DNA of 38,026 nucleotides from contig NZ_JMLE01000036.1 of assembly GCF_000685965.1 (NCBI RefSeq), positions 1-38,026 of the forward strand, in the 5' to 3' direction. The notes beneath the pieces were generated by a model that saw nothing but the letters and a program-made list of their open reading frames with translations, did not search any database and was not told where the DNA came from. The stretch's first letter is position 1. Each line of letters begins with the position of its first letter. This stretch comes from Arthrobacter sp. UNC362MFTsu5.1 (GTDB lineage Bacteria > Actinomycetota > Actinomycetes > Actinomycetales > Micrococcaceae). Shown one piece after another: positions 1-8,542 of this stretch. Position numbers and translations under genes: made by a program.

Positions 1-1131
1 ATCACCCTCGCCGGTAATCTCATCGAGAACTGGACCGTACCCACGGCCGGGCTTCCCTATATCCTTGACACCCACTACGGCGACTGGGTTCCCTTTGAGG
101 TCGGAGCCGGTGTGACCCTGACCGTCCAGGCAGGGACCGTAGTGAAAATCGACAACGCCACGAAACTCTCCATCAAGGGCGCCCTGGTCATTAACGGCAC
201 AGCCGCCCAGCCCGCAGTCCTGACCTCCTACCGGGATGACAGCGCAGGCGGGGACACCAACGGCGACGGAACCGCTACCCAGCCAACAGCCGATCTGTGG
301 CAAGGAATCCTGATCAACAGCGGCGCCGAACTGAGGGGCACTAACGCAGATATTCGGTACGCTGCCGTTCCCCTGCGTTTGGATGGGTCGACGGCCGAGC
401 TATCGTCGTCCGTTATCCGTAATTCTTCCAGTACGGCAGTCCAACTTTCCTCGGGTAGTTCTGCCAGCATTGAGGCGACTTTCATCGAAGTAGCCGGCAT
501 TCTTTCATCGGACCCGACAAGCAACGCCCAACTGAGGGGAAGTTCGCGTTCCTTGACGGGTAAGGCCCCGTTCGTCACTGCCTGCGCGTGGGGAACCAGC
601 CCGTGCGTGGTGGACGCGAGCTACTTTGACTGGGGATCAGCTGAGGGTCCGAATCCTACGGGGCAACCCGGAATGGCCTGTGGTTCCGTGATAGCCAGTC
701 CTTGGGAATTCGCGGGCCAAGTGGTTGGCACCTCTATTTGGGCCGTCGGCAATTGTGACGGGAGCGCGTATTCCCCAGATACGAAAATCCAGGCATCAAA
801 AGATTCCTATGACGCAGCCGTGGCCGCATCTCGGGCCCTTTGCGCCCAAGGGCCCGAATATGCCGATGCTTGCCAATTAGTCACTTCTCGGGAATCATGC
901 CTGGCCGGAGCTAAAGAGATTGTTGCGAGTCAGTCCATTTTTCCGCTTCCCGACGAGAACCAAATCCTCGGTTATGGCGAGGCCGTAGCGGGTGCGGGAA
1001 GCGATGTCTTGCAACTCTCAGCGAACCGGAAGGTGGCAACAGCTGCGGAGAGGGCATCATTGGTCCTCAAGGTAGTTCAAGTCGCCGATACCTTCGCTGC
1101 ACTGAAGTCCGCACACGATGGCTGCCACTAA
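1..1131 (+). CDS. C-terminal part of a secreted beta-helix-like protein (5' end outside window)
   Basis: The frame is open from the first base, so this is the 3' part of a longer gene. The first visible Met (112) is probably internal. The first ~200 residues alternate short hydrophobic strands with Gly/Asn/Ser/Thr turns (for example LTVQAGTVVKID and LSIKGALVINGTAAQPAVLT). This fits right-handed parallel beta-helix proteins, which are usually secreted or surface-exposed. Two Cys pairs (near ACAWGTSPC and MACGS..NCDGS) fit an exported protein. The last ~110 residues look alpha-helical, contain more Cys (ALCAQGPEYADACQLV, ESCLAGAKE) and end with HDGCH. No catalytic motif is recognised. A carbohydrate-active or adhesin role is possible but unproven. 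No clear terminator was seen after the stop. Confidence 0.65.
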   Translation: MTLAGNLIENWTVPTAGLPYILDTHYGDWVPFEVGAGVTLTVQAGTVVKIDNATKLSIKGALVINGTAAQPAVLTSYRDDSAGGDTNGDGTATQPTADLWQGILINSGAELRGTNADIRYAAVPLRLDGSTAELSSSVIRNSSSTAVQLSSGSSASIEATFIEVAGILSSDPTSNAQLRGSSRSLTGKAPFVTACAWGTSPCVVDASYFDWGSAEGPNPTGQPGMACGSVIASPWEFAGQVVGTSIWAVGNCDGSAYSPDTKIQASKDSYDAAVAASRALCAQGPEYADACQLVTSRESCLAGAKEIVASQSIFPLPDENQILGYGEAVAGAGSDVLQLSANRKVATAAERASLVLKVVQVADTFAALKSAHDGCH

Positions 1132-1353
1132 GTGACGGCCTGAAAAAGCCAGTTCACGCGCAAGGTGCCGGAGGCTCCATCACGCGGCTTATGCAAAGAA
1201 ATTTGCCATCGAAAGCCAGTTGAGCGCGACCTTTGCTGCAGGAAAATTTCAATTTGAAGTGGTTCGATCCTCCTCTTGCCATAGAGGGCGTACTCGCTCC
1301 ACGTGCCACGGCTTGCACGCAGGAGGGTCCCTCAGCAAGTAACAGCCGGCGAA

Positions 1354-1387
1354 GAAGCCCCGTCAGCGTGGTGGCTGACGGGGCTTC
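1354..1387 (-). terminator. Strong hairpin, probable terminator of the exported nuclease gene
   Basis: This is a perfect 14-bp inverted repeat (GAAGCCCCGTCAGC at 1354-1367 and its complement at 1374-1387) with a 6-nt loop. It lies 8 bases beyond the stop of the minus-strand nuclease gene. The T tract is weak on the minus strand (TTCG follows), so it is called on stem strength and position. It could also act on plus-strand transcripts. Confidence 0.7.
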
Positions 1388-1395
1388 CAACACCG

Positions 1396-3195
1396 CTAGG
1401 GATGGCCGGGAAGGGTTTCACAGGCGATGAGGTCGCCGTCGGAGTCCAGGCCGGCTACGTCGCCGTAGTAGGGGTAGTAGGTGTTGAACCAGTTCTGCGC
1501 CGCTGACCAGGTGGAGAAGTCGGTGCAGTTGACTGAGTTGCCGGGGTTCGACGGGGTCGTCGGCCCGGGTGGCGGGGGCGTTGTTCCCCCGCCGGGCGCC
1601 GGTGCGTTCCGGACTGTCGGGATGGGTGAACCGGCGGCCTGCCATTCTGCGAAGGTCACCGCGCGGTTCATGCCGGGACCGGCGTAGTAGACCGTCGGGC
1701 TGTTGTAGTCCTTGTAGAACTGGTCTCCCTGTATTCGCTGCACGGAAGATGGTGTCGGGAACCCTTCTTCCTGCCATTCAGCGAACCCTAGCGGGCGTCC
1801 GCCGCCGTTGACCACGTCCCACATGCGGGCGACTTCCGGGGCCCATGTGAGCTTGAGGAAGCCTTCGGCGCTGCGTTTTTCGAAGTTGCGGTAGCCGGAG
1901 GCGGCCCATTCGGCGCCGGTGAGTTTGTGGTTGATCCCGTCTTCGCCTTCGACGAAGATTTCTCCGGAGGTGCGCCACTGGTAGTAGTAGCTGCCCTTGA
2001 TCCAGCCTGCGATGCGCGGGTACGGCTTGCCTGCGGTTTGCCATTGTTGGAATGACAGTCTTGTCCACATCCATGCGCCCTCGCCGCCGGGCCAGAATGT
2101 CACTGCGTAGACCGTCGGGGACCAGGGGTATTTCACGAAGTCAGTCGAAGCAGGCGTGGGCTGCCGGTAGTTGTAGGCGTCCCGCCATTTCTCGTAGCTC
2201 AGGGCGACCGGGGTCTTGGAGCCATCCAGGTTGGTCACCATCTCGTAGATGGTTGAGTCGTAGACGATCTTGTACAGCGGCCACAACTGATTGATCGGCT
2301 CACCGGCAATCATCTTGGCAGGCAGGGCAACAGTGGCCGTGCCGCACGAAGTGCCGTTCAGGTAGGTACCGAGCAGGGAGCGTTCGGCATCGTCCACGCC
2401 GATGTTCCAGCGCCACTTCGTGGTCACCCATTCGATGGCGTACTGGCACTGATTCAGTGCGGGCATCCATGTCGCCGGGTCCTGGTCTGACTTGGACTGG
2501 TTGACGTTGTCCGTGACGGCTTCGAGGCTGTGCGCGTATCCGGTGTCGTTGGCGAACGCGGTGCGCTGCTCGTCCGTCCAGCTCCACGCGACCGAGCGCC
2601 AGGCTTCAGCGAGCGGGACCATGTGATCGATGTCAACGTCGGAGGCGGACGTCCAAGTTGCCCCGTCGTAGGGCGAAGTCCATTGGCCGGTGGCAACGGT
2701 GCAGCCGGAACTGAAGGTGACCGGGACGAGGGACTCTTCGATGAGAACTTCGGCGCGGGTGTCGCATCCGTCGCCGTCAGCGTCGATCCAGTGGGTGAAG
2801 TAGGAGCGGTCGTAGGCTGGTGCAACGTTCCTGGTGAGAGGCAGTTGCGACAGCAGAATCTGACCCGTGCTCGTCGATCCGCCGGCGATGGCCTCTGTTT
2901 GCGGTGTCGTTGCGGTGGTGTGAGATGGCACCGGGGCCGCAGCTGAGGTGGCCGGTGCTTGTGCCGGTGATGGGGTCGGCGCCGGCGCTTCAACAGGAGG
3001 TGCAGAGGCTGTCGTCGGTATTGGTGCAGGCGCGGGTGTCTCGGTCGTCTCCGTGGTGACGGTGGGTGCAGGTGACGGAATGGTGACGGTGGTGGTTGGT
3101 GCGGCGGTCGATGGCACTGCAACTGAAATGAGTGAAGCCGTTGCAATAGTGATCGAGGCAAAGGCAGCGTAGATCCGCCTGGAATTCTCCCCCAT
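1396..3195 (-). CDS. Exported HNH (DUF1524-like) nuclease with WxxxG repeats and C-terminal Excalibur domain
   Basis: The product is 599 aa from the ATG at 3195, which has a GAGGGA ribosome site 5 bases upstream. An earlier in-frame ATG at 3270 would put ~25 non-signal residues before the signal peptide. A Sec signal (residues ~1-32, ending VAVPSTAA) is followed by a Pro/Thr/Ala-rich linker to ~110. A nuclease domain contains DADGDGCDTRAEVL and DIDHMVPLAEAW (~188-199), the His-containing signature of secreted DUF1524/HNH enzymes, then NVNQSKSDQDPATW. Residues ~305-530 hold about five repeats built around xEWxxxGxPxP (KWRDAYNYRQPTP, QWQTAGKPYP, EWAASGYRN, EWQEEGFPTP, EWQAAGSPIP). The tail has an Excalibur calcium-binding motif, DSDGDLIACE. 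It probably degrades nucleic acid outside the cell or at the cell wall. The repeats may bind wall or polymer. Confidence 0.8.
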   Translation of the reverse strand: MGENSRRIYAAFASITIATASLISVAVPSTAAPTTTVTIPSPAPTVTTETTETPAPAPIPTTASAPPVEAPAPTPSPAQAPATSAAAPVPSHTTATTPQTEAIAGGSTSTGQILLSQLPLTRNVAPAYDRSYFTHWIDADGDGCDTRAEVLIEESLVPVTFSSGCTVATGQWTSPYDGATWTSASDVDIDHMVPLAEAWRSVAWSWTDEQRTAFANDTGYAHSLEAVTDNVNQSKSDQDPATWMPALNQCQYAIEWVTTKWRWNIGVDDAERSLLGTYLNGTSCGTATVALPAKMIAGEPINQLWPLYKIVYDSTIYEMVTNLDGSKTPVALSYEKWRDAYNYRQPTPASTDFVKYPWSPTVYAVTFWPGGEGAWMWTRLSFQQWQTAGKPYPRIAGWIKGSYYYQWRTSGEIFVEGEDGINHKLTGAEWAASGYRNFEKRSAEGFLKLTWAPEVARMWDVVNGGGRPLGFAEWQEEGFPTPSSVQRIQGDQFYKDYNSPTVYYAGPGMNRAVTFAEWQAAGSPIPTVRNAPAPGGGTTPPPPGPTTPSNPGNSVNCTDFSTWSAAQNWFNTYYPYYGDVAGLDSDGDLIACETLPGHP

Positions 3196-3357
3196 GGAAT
3201 GTCCCTCTATTAATTTCGCATTTCGCGAATTAGATTCTGATAGCTGGAGCATAGGGGAAGTCCATGACAATTACGTGATTAGTGTCATGTCGCCGGGGAT
3301 ATATGTCCGTGTGCCGTCCTTCAGGGGAGCGGCAGGTCGAAAATTTGCGTCAGGTCT

Positions 3358-4410
3358 TTAGGCGTGGCCCTCCTCTGACCTTTCAGGTTCGGCCCATTCC
3401 AAGGCCGCGACGATGTGTCCTTCGTCGGGGAGGGCCTGTTGTTCGGCCTGGGGAAGTTTGTCGTAGGTGTAGGCGGCGACGGCCATGGGCGAGGTCGAGC
3501 GGCCCAGGCTGTATCGGACGCTGCGGTCGTTCTTTGTGCCGCAGATGAGGATGCCGATGGTTTCGTTGTGGTGGTCGCGACGGAGTACGTCGTCGACGAG
3601 GGCGACGTAGAAGTTGAGTTTGCCGGCGTATTCGGGCTGGAACTTGCCGGTCTTGAGCTCGACGACGACGTAGCGGGATTGTTCGATGTGGAAGAACAGC
3701 AGATCCACATAGAAGTCATCGCCGTCGACGTCGAAGTGGACTTGCCGGCCGACGAAGGCGAACCCAGGCCCCAGTTCCCGCAGCGTTTCCGTGATCCGGC
3801 TGGTAAGGGCGTTCTCGAGGTCGCGTTCGGCGACTTCGCCGGAGAGGCCGAGGAATTCGAAGTTGTAGGGGTCCTTTGCCATCTGCTGGGCAAGCTCGGA
3901 ATCTGGTGCAGCAAGCTGTTGCACAAAATTGGATGGAGCGGCGCCAGTCCGTTCCATCGATTTGTTCATCATCATGTTCATGAGGACGTTTCGGGACCAG
4001 CCGTACTCGGCGGCGGCGGCTGCGTACCAGAAACGCTCGTCTGGTGTCACTGCTTTGTCGAGCAGCACGGTGATGTGGCCCCAGGGCAATTGTGCAACAG
4101 GTTGTTGCACAATTGGATCCGGCCAGGCGGCGGCGAACCCTCGCATGTAGAAGAGGTTGCGACGGGACAGTCCCTTCATCTCCGGGAATTCTGCCCGCAA
4201 GTCATCTGCCAGCCGTTTGATGACCCCGCTCCCCCAGTCCTCCACGTTTTGGCGTTCCAGGATGGTCCGGCCGATGGACCAGTACAGGTCGATGAGTTGG
4301 GTGTTGACGGTCCGCAGTGCCCGGGTGCGTGCTGCCCGGACCCGGGTCTTCAGCTCGACGAGGAGGTCGGTGTAGCCGGTGGGTAGGGCAAGGTCACGGG
4401 CGTCAGTCAT
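3358..4410 (-). CDS. PDDEXK nuclease domain protein, DUF1016/YhcG family
   Basis: The 350-aa product starts at ATG 4410, preceded by AGGATCG at good spacing. The N-terminal domain (DLLVELKTRVRAARTRALRTVN, LYWSIGRTILERQ) matches the DUF1016 N-terminal region. The middle (MKGLSRRNLFYMRGFAAAWPD) is also typical of the family. The C-terminal half carries the PD-(D/E)XK core: FYVDLLFFH (Asp) and YVVVELKTGKF (Glu-x-Lys), followed by QPEYAGKLNFYVALVDD. These proteins often sit next to restriction systems and on mobile elements. The activity is predicted to be DNA cleavage, but the physiological role is not established. It stands alone here, tail-on to nothing nearby, with ~160 bases before the exported nuclease. 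The reading frame is intact and of full family length. Confidence 0.85.
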   Translation of the reverse strand: MTDARDLALPTGYTDLLVELKTRVRAARTRALRTVNTQLIDLYWSIGRTILERQNVEDWGSGVIKRLADDLRAEFPEMKGLSRRNLFYMRGFAAAWPDPIVQQPVAQLPWGHITVLLDKAVTPDERFWYAAAAAEYGWSRNVLMNMMMNKSMERTGAAPSNFVQQLAAPDSELAQQMAKDPYNFEFLGLSGEVAERDLENALTSRITETLRELGPGFAFVGRQVHFDVDGDDFYVDLLFFHIEQSRYVVVELKTGKFQPEYAGKLNFYVALVDDVLRRDHHNETIGILICGTKNDRSVRYSLGRSTSPMAVAAYTYDKLPQAEQQALPDEGHIVAALEWAEPERSEEGHA

Positions 4411-4672
4411 GCTTTCGATCCTAACGATACGAGCAGAGTAGGCACGGCAGGCGTTCCACTCCCCTAACGTCCACGGCCGCCGCCTTCCAAGAAATGCGCC
4501 TGCGACGGGCATAAGCCACCCAGACCCTCGAAGCGCTGCCGCACGTCGTTCCAGAGGCAGGAATCTTCGACTGACGGGCGCCGGTTGCCTCGCTCCCTGG
4601 AGCGCACGTGTGTCTTCTTACCAGCGGATTTTCGCGGCCGATGGCGGAGGCACGTTGTCCTGCTCCGACTTT

Positions 4673-5296
4673 TCAGACAGCGGTGGACGTATTGAGGACT
4701 AACCAGATAGCCACGGCAACTTCAGTGCCGGGGTTCTTGATCCGGTGAGGACTCGTCGATGAGTACGAGATGGAGTCTCCCGCCGCCAAGGTGTGGTGTT
4801 CAAACCCCACGTCAAAGTTAAGGGTTCCTGTCAGGACGTGCGCCGTCTCATGGCCGTTGTGGCGCAAATACTCGTCCCATCCTCCGCCGGGGGGATACGT
4901 AACCTTCAGTAAGTCGATTCCCGGGATGGGTGTCGGCGACAGACGAAGCCATTCCACCCCACCTTCCAGGATGAGTTCGGATGCTTCATTTTGGCGCTGG
5001 ACCACAGCACCTTCAGGTAGCTCGACGGATGTCCCGAAAGTATTCCCCGTAGTTTCACCGAAGACTGCGGATAGGGGTGCGTCAAGAATGCTCACTATCT
5101 GATGCAGCCGTGCGACGGAAGGCCGGCGTTTGCCGGTCTCGATCTGGGATAGGGCACTGGCGCTTATTCCAAGCCTTGCACCGAGCTCGCGCAGTGAGAA
5201 TTTTTTCTCCAGTCGGAGCTCGCGGATTCGTGAGCCCACTTCAAGCTCGTCGTGATCCAGGTTAACTTGGCTCGTCTTTTCCACAATTCTCAGCAT
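4673..5296 (-). CDS. XRE-family transcriptional regulator with C-terminal cupin domain
   Basis: The product is 207 aa. An N-terminal helix-turn-helix (residues ~20-75: SRIRELRLEKKFSLRELGARLGISASALSQIETGKRRPS) is followed by a cupin barrel (~125-205: PPGGGWDEYLRHNGHETAHVLTG, LAAGDSISYSSTSPHRIKN). This two-domain layout is common for regulators of amine, amino-acid, purine and ureide catabolism, where the cupin senses a small metabolite. The gene lies downstream of the NCS1 permease on the same strand, so it probably controls the adjoining permease/aldolase operon and itself. The start has an AGGAG 12 bases upstream, which is slightly long. A TTAAC-N4-GTTAA inverted repeat lies just upstream (5320-5333). 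The ligand is unknown. Confidence 0.85.
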   Translation of the reverse strand: MLRIVEKTSQVNLDHDELEVGSRIRELRLEKKFSLRELGARLGISASALSQIETGKRRPSVARLHQIVSILDAPLSAVFGETTGNTFGTSVELPEGAVVQRQNEASELILEGGVEWLRLSPTPIPGIDLLKVTYPPGGGWDEYLRHNGHETAHVLTGTLNFDVGFEHHTLAAGDSISYSSTSPHRIKNPGTEVAVAIWLVLNTSTAV

Positions 5297-5319
5297 ATCG
5301 ACTATTTACTCCTGCTTAA

Positions 5320-5333
5320 CACCGGTTAACGTC
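5320..5333 (-). promoter_or_regulatory. Inverted repeat TTAAC-N4-GTTAA upstream of the XRE-cupin gene, candidate operator
   Basis: Two perfect 5-bp arms separated by ACCG lie 24-37 bases upstream of the regulator start, between the preceding hairpin and the AGGAG ribosome site. Size and location suit autoregulation by the XRE protein. No second copy was identified near the permease or aldolase starts, so the assignment rests on position only. Confidence 0.4.
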
Positions 5334-5362
5334 GGGACGCCCGCGAAGGGGCGCCCCGACGG
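5330..5362 (-). terminator. Hairpin between NCS1 operon and XRE gene
   Basis: CGTCGGGaCGCCC pairs with GGGCGcCCCGACG around a short GCGAAG loop. It sits just after the stop of the short ORF that overlaps the permease gene, so it is well placed to end or attenuate the permease transcript before the regulator. It lacks a clear U tract. Confidence 0.55.
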
Positions 5363-5368
5363 TCAGGC

Positions 5369-5449
5369 TTACTTGGCGGCGAAACCTCCAAACTGCGGCA
5401 TCAAGGAGGCACCCGGTGGAACGGCCAGCAGTGCTTGGTCAGCGTTCAT
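5369..5449 (-). CDS. Possible 26-aa small ORF overlapping the end of the permease gene
   Basis: An ATG at 5449 lies inside the last codons of the permease gene (11-base overlap). It opens a frame of 26 codons (MNADQALLAVPPGASLMPQF, then GGFAAK) that stops 7 bases before the hairpin. A GTGGA lies upstream at plausible spacing. The overlap and tight packing before a terminator suggest translational coupling. The peptide has no membrane segment or known motif. It may be a real microprotein, a remnant of a lost gene, or chance. Confidence 0.3.
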   Translation of the reverse strand: MNADQALLAVPPGASLMPQFGGFAAK

Positions 5450-6917
5450 TGGCTAGTTCCACCGATTGGACCTCAAGGTCGATTGACCGAGCGTGAACGT
5501 TGGGGCGCACCCGGTTGATCAGCAGGCACATCAGCGCACCGAGTAGTGTCCCGATGGGCCAAGAGAAAGGATGCAGTACTTCCAGGACTGGCAACAGGGC
5601 GAGGCAGACGGTGATGGTTCCGGAGATGGCGAGAGCAATAACCGAGTTGTAGTTGGTGCCGCGTTTGTAGAAGTACCTGCCCTCAGGGTGGTCGGCGTAG
5701 AGGTCGTCGGTGTGTAGCCGGGCCCGGCGGATGAGGTAGAAGTCGGCCATGATGATTCCAAACAGTGGGCCCATGAGTGCGCCGACGCCGCCAAGGAATA
5801 GGTGGACCGCCGCAGGGTTGGAGTACAAATTCCACGGCAGGATTACTACGGAGAGGACCGCCGTGATGATGCCTCCGGTACGGAAGGAGATGATTTTCGG
5901 CGCAATATTGGCGAAGTCGAAGGCTGGAGAGACGAAGTTGAGAATGATGTTGATGCCTGCGGTCGAGACTCCGACGGCGACGATGGTCAGCAGCAAAATG
6001 CTGATGTTATCGATGTCATTGATGAGTACGATCGGATCGTCGATGGCCTTACCGTAGACCTCGGCGGAGGCCAGGGTGAGGACGATGGACACCAAGCAGA
6101 ATGCGACACCGTTGACCAGCAGACCGAGGCGGTTGCCATTAACCACGGACTTTTTGCTGTCGGACAAGCGTGTGAAGTCGGAGAAGTTGAGTACGGGGCC
6201 GCTGAGCAATGCCACTACTAGAGATGCGGCCGCCAGCATTGTGATGAGCGATGGGCCCAGGTCGAGCGGCGCTGCGCCGACGTGGTAGTTCCAATCAAGG
6301 GTCCAGTTGGCACGCTGGAGCGTCCAGACGGTGAGTGCGATCATCGCAATCCAGATGACGGGACCTGCAAAGTCCGTGAGTTTGCGCACCGATTCCATGC
6401 CGTGATGCAGCACGATGAGCTGGGCCAACCACAGGGCCAGGAAGCAGATCCATCCAAGCGTGGACAGCCCCAACCACGTCGAGACGGTTAATGCTGCCGC
6501 GTCGGGGAAAATTTTGACCACGAGGATCATGATGACGGCTGAAGCCAAATATGTTTGGATGCCGTACCAGGCAACGGCGACGACGGCGCGCAGAAGGGCG
6601 GGGATATTGGCTCCGAAGACTCCGAAGCTTGCACGAGCGAAGACCGGAAAGGGTACGCCGATCTTCTGTCCGGCTACCCCCATTAGGTTGCTGATCAGAT
6701 AGATGACGAAGACGCCTCCGCACAAGGCGACGGCTAGTTGCCAGCCCATCAGGCCCATGGCAAGCAGTCCAACGGTGGCGGTGTAATCGGCAAGACTGTG
6801 CCACGCCGACATCCACCAAGTGAATAGGTTCCAGGTTTTCCAAGTACCCGCGCCTTGGCGCGGGGCAAGATCTTCATTGTAGAGGCGGTCGCTATAGCCG
6901 GCCGGAATGTTAGTCAT
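5439..6917 (-). CDS. NCS1-family permease (nucleobase/hydantoin/allantoin type)
   Basis: The product is 492 aa, the usual length for the NCS1 (cytosine-purine-thiamine-allantoin) transporter family, with about 12 hydrophobic segments. The N-terminus YNEDLAPRQGAGTWKTWNLFTWWMS and the early MGLMGWQLAVALCGG and GVPFPVFARASFGVFGANIPALLRAVVAVAWYGIQT segments are hallmark NCS1 helices. It is a membrane symporter expected to take up a nucleobase, hydantoin or allantoin. Start ATG 6917 is preceded by GGAG. It follows the DUF6986 gene by 34 bases, so the two are likely one operon. The divergent PuuE-type allantoinase makes allantoin or a related ureide the most likely substrate, which is an inference from context. 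Confidence 0.9.
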   Translation of the reverse strand: MTNIPAGYSDRLYNEDLAPRQGAGTWKTWNLFTWWMSAWHSLADYTATVGLLAMGLMGWQLAVALCGGVFVIYLISNLMGVAGQKIGVPFPVFARASFGVFGANIPALLRAVVAVAWYGIQTYLASAVIMILVVKIFPDAAALTVSTWLGLSTLGWICFLALWLAQLIVLHHGMESVRKLTDFAGPVIWIAMIALTVWTLQRANWTLDWNYHVGAAPLDLGPSLITMLAAASLVVALLSGPVLNFSDFTRLSDSKKSVVNGNRLGLLVNGVAFCLVSIVLTLASAEVYGKAIDDPIVLINDIDNISILLLTIVAVGVSTAGINIILNFVSPAFDFANIAPKIISFRTGGIITAVLSVVILPWNLYSNPAAVHLFLGGVGALMGPLFGIIMADFYLIRRARLHTDDLYADHPEGRYFYKRGTNYNSVIALAISGTITVCLALLPVLEVLHPFSWPIGTLLGALMCLLINRVRPNVHARSIDLEVQSVELANER

Positions 6918-6951
6918 TATTGCTCCAGGGGTGCAGTTTAGTTGAGGTGGT

Positions 6952-8229
6952 TCATGCGAGGGCAGATAAGTGCCGCGGGGAGTTGCCAGTGGCGACGTTG
7001 ACCTCTGATTCCGTCAGAGCTCCACATTGGAGGCCCCGACGAATGAACCCAGCCAAGGCGCGGACGGTGGCAGGTTCATCGCTGCTGGCAGCCGGATCTC
7101 CCGTGTAGCGGGCGATGCGTTCGGCGGCGGAGGGGAAGCCCTGACGGTAAAAAGCGAAAGTGGTGGCGAAGCGGGTGACCAGCTGCCCGGGGTGCATGTC
7201 CCAGCCTTGGTAGTAGCCGCGTTCGAGTGAACGCCTGACCAGTCGGGAGTGCAGATGCAAACCAAGGCGGATCTGATCTTCGGTCCCGACCGGGTAGTTG
7301 ATGGTGGCGCCATCAGACAGACGCACTCCTGTGCCGGCCACGGACACCTGCATGACGGCCTTAGCGAAGTCAGAGGCGGGATGATCCAGGCTTTGGAATG
7401 GTGCGGCAATGCCACAGGAGGCTGTGTAGTCGTAGGTCCCGTAATGCAGTGACGTGCACCTACCGTCTGATGCCCGCAGCAGAGCCGGAACCGCAATACG
7501 TCCATCATGGCCGATGATTGATTGCGGTGTCTCCATTTGAATCTCGAATCGCACCACGCGCGGCTCCAGCCCTAAGAGAGTTTCAACGAATTCACACACA
7601 GATGTCATGGCCTCGACCTGGCTGATGTCGGTAACCTTCGGCAAAGTGACAATGCAGGAGGGGGGAAAAATGCCATCCTTAGCGACGCCGGCCAGGAACC
7701 GTGTAAGTGTGCGCACGCCGCGTTCTCGGGTCGCAGCTTCAAGGCTCTTGAAGCGGATTCCCCAGCTGCGCGGCGCACAATCCGTCGCAGCAGCCATGGC
7801 GAACGTTGCGGCCGTCTCGTCCGCCGTCGTATCTTCAACGGCATCGCCACGCCAGCCGAACCCGTCCTCGAAATCGACACGCAAGTCTTCAATGGGGTTG
7901 GTGGCTAGCTTCGTTCTAAGCCTGGGCAGCACCTCGGCAGCCAGCTGCTCTGGTACGTCTATGATCCCAGCCAGCAACTCAGGGCACGATACGGTCTCGA
8001 GGATTTCCAGGGCCATGTTGCCCCACAAAGCGGGTGTGTCAACGGTATAAGTGCCCCCAGGAACGTAGACAGTGTGAACGGGTTGGGGAAGGCCATCATC
8101 CCCCGGGTAAGTGCCAAGTAGGCGACGGTCAGCGTCGACCATTCTGGCATCGAGCGACTTGAGTAATTCGGCTGTCTCTGGCGCAGCGTTCGTGCTCCAT
8201 ATTTGCCGTTTTCTAGTGGTGGTATCCAT
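6952..8229 (-). CDS. DUF6986 / HpcH-HpaI aldolase-like protein
   Basis: The product is 425 aa. AGGAAG lies 7 bases before ATG 8229. Features include VDFEDGFGWRGD (~118-129), a FRFEIQMETPQ-like segment (VVRFEIQMETPQSIIG) and LHYGTYDYTASCGI. These resemble the metal-binding acidic residues and barrel strands of the CitE/HpcH aldolase superfamily, and the protein matches my recollection of the actinobacterial DUF6986 family. The tail (YYQGWDMHPGQLVTRFATTFAFYRQGFPSAAERIARY) also occurs in malate-synthase/aldolase-like proteins. It probably splits or condenses a short keto-acid. Context (NCS1 permease, PuuE) suggests a late step of ureide or glyoxylate metabolism. The exact reaction is unknown. 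Confidence 0.75.
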   Translation of the reverse strand: MDTTTRKRQIWSTNAAPETAELLKSLDARMVDADRRLLGTYPGDDGLPQPVHTVYVPGGTYTVDTPALWGNMALEILETVSCPELLAGIIDVPEQLAAEVLPRLRTKLATNPIEDLRVDFEDGFGWRGDAVEDTTADETAATFAMAAATDCAPRSWGIRFKSLEAATRERGVRTLTRFLAGVAKDGIFPPSCIVTLPKVTDISQVEAMTSVCEFVETLLGLEPRVVRFEIQMETPQSIIGHDGRIAVPALLRASDGRCTSLHYGTYDYTASCGIAAPFQSLDHPASDFAKAVMQVSVAGTGVRLSDGATINYPVGTEDQIRLGLHLHSRLVRRSLERGYYQGWDMHPGQLVTRFATTFAFYRQGFPSAAERIARYTGDPAASSDEPATVRALAGFIRRGLQCGALTESEVNVATGNSPRHLSALA

Positions 8230-8542
8230 TGATGACTTCCTATTTGGGGTGCCGACCGCCTCCCCTGAATCAATGGAGGAGGCGTGCCCAGCTGCGCCGT
8301 GATGGAACTGACTGCCGTCCGCGATACAAGGAGAATGTTGCCTCCATCACACAAACATGGCCTTTCCAGTAAAAGCGGACTCCTCACCGGTGTCAAGCAC
8401 TTGCTGGATAAAAGTTTAAGCAACCGCTTGACAAGAATGCTCCTGAAGTCTCAAATTGAAGTGGAGCTCGCCATACGACGCGGGCCGCGCCTCCCTTTAG
8501 GAGGTGATCGCACTTTTCTCGGCATCAACCAAGGAGTAAATC
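8230..8542. promoter_or_regulatory. Divergent intergenic control region between the aldolase-like and puuE genes
   Basis: This 313-base region separates two divergent transcription units. A good plus-strand promoter is visible: TTGACA at 8428-8433, a 17-base spacer, and TCAAAT at 8451-8456. Just upstream are small dyads (CAAGCACTTG around 8396-8405 and AAGC/GCTT around 8419-8429) that could bind a regulator. AGGAGGTGATC (8499-8509) matches the full anti-Shine-Dalgarno complement. It opens an 11-codon GTG-TAA mini-frame (8504-8539) ending 3 bases before the puuE GTG. The working ribosome site for puuE is AAGGAG at 8531-8536. Confidence 0.55.

Noticed and set aside
3415..4386. A 323-codon plus-strand open frame opposite the DUF1016 nuclease
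   Set aside because: Composition is that of an antisense shadow, and the minus strand encodes a recognised nuclease with motifs.
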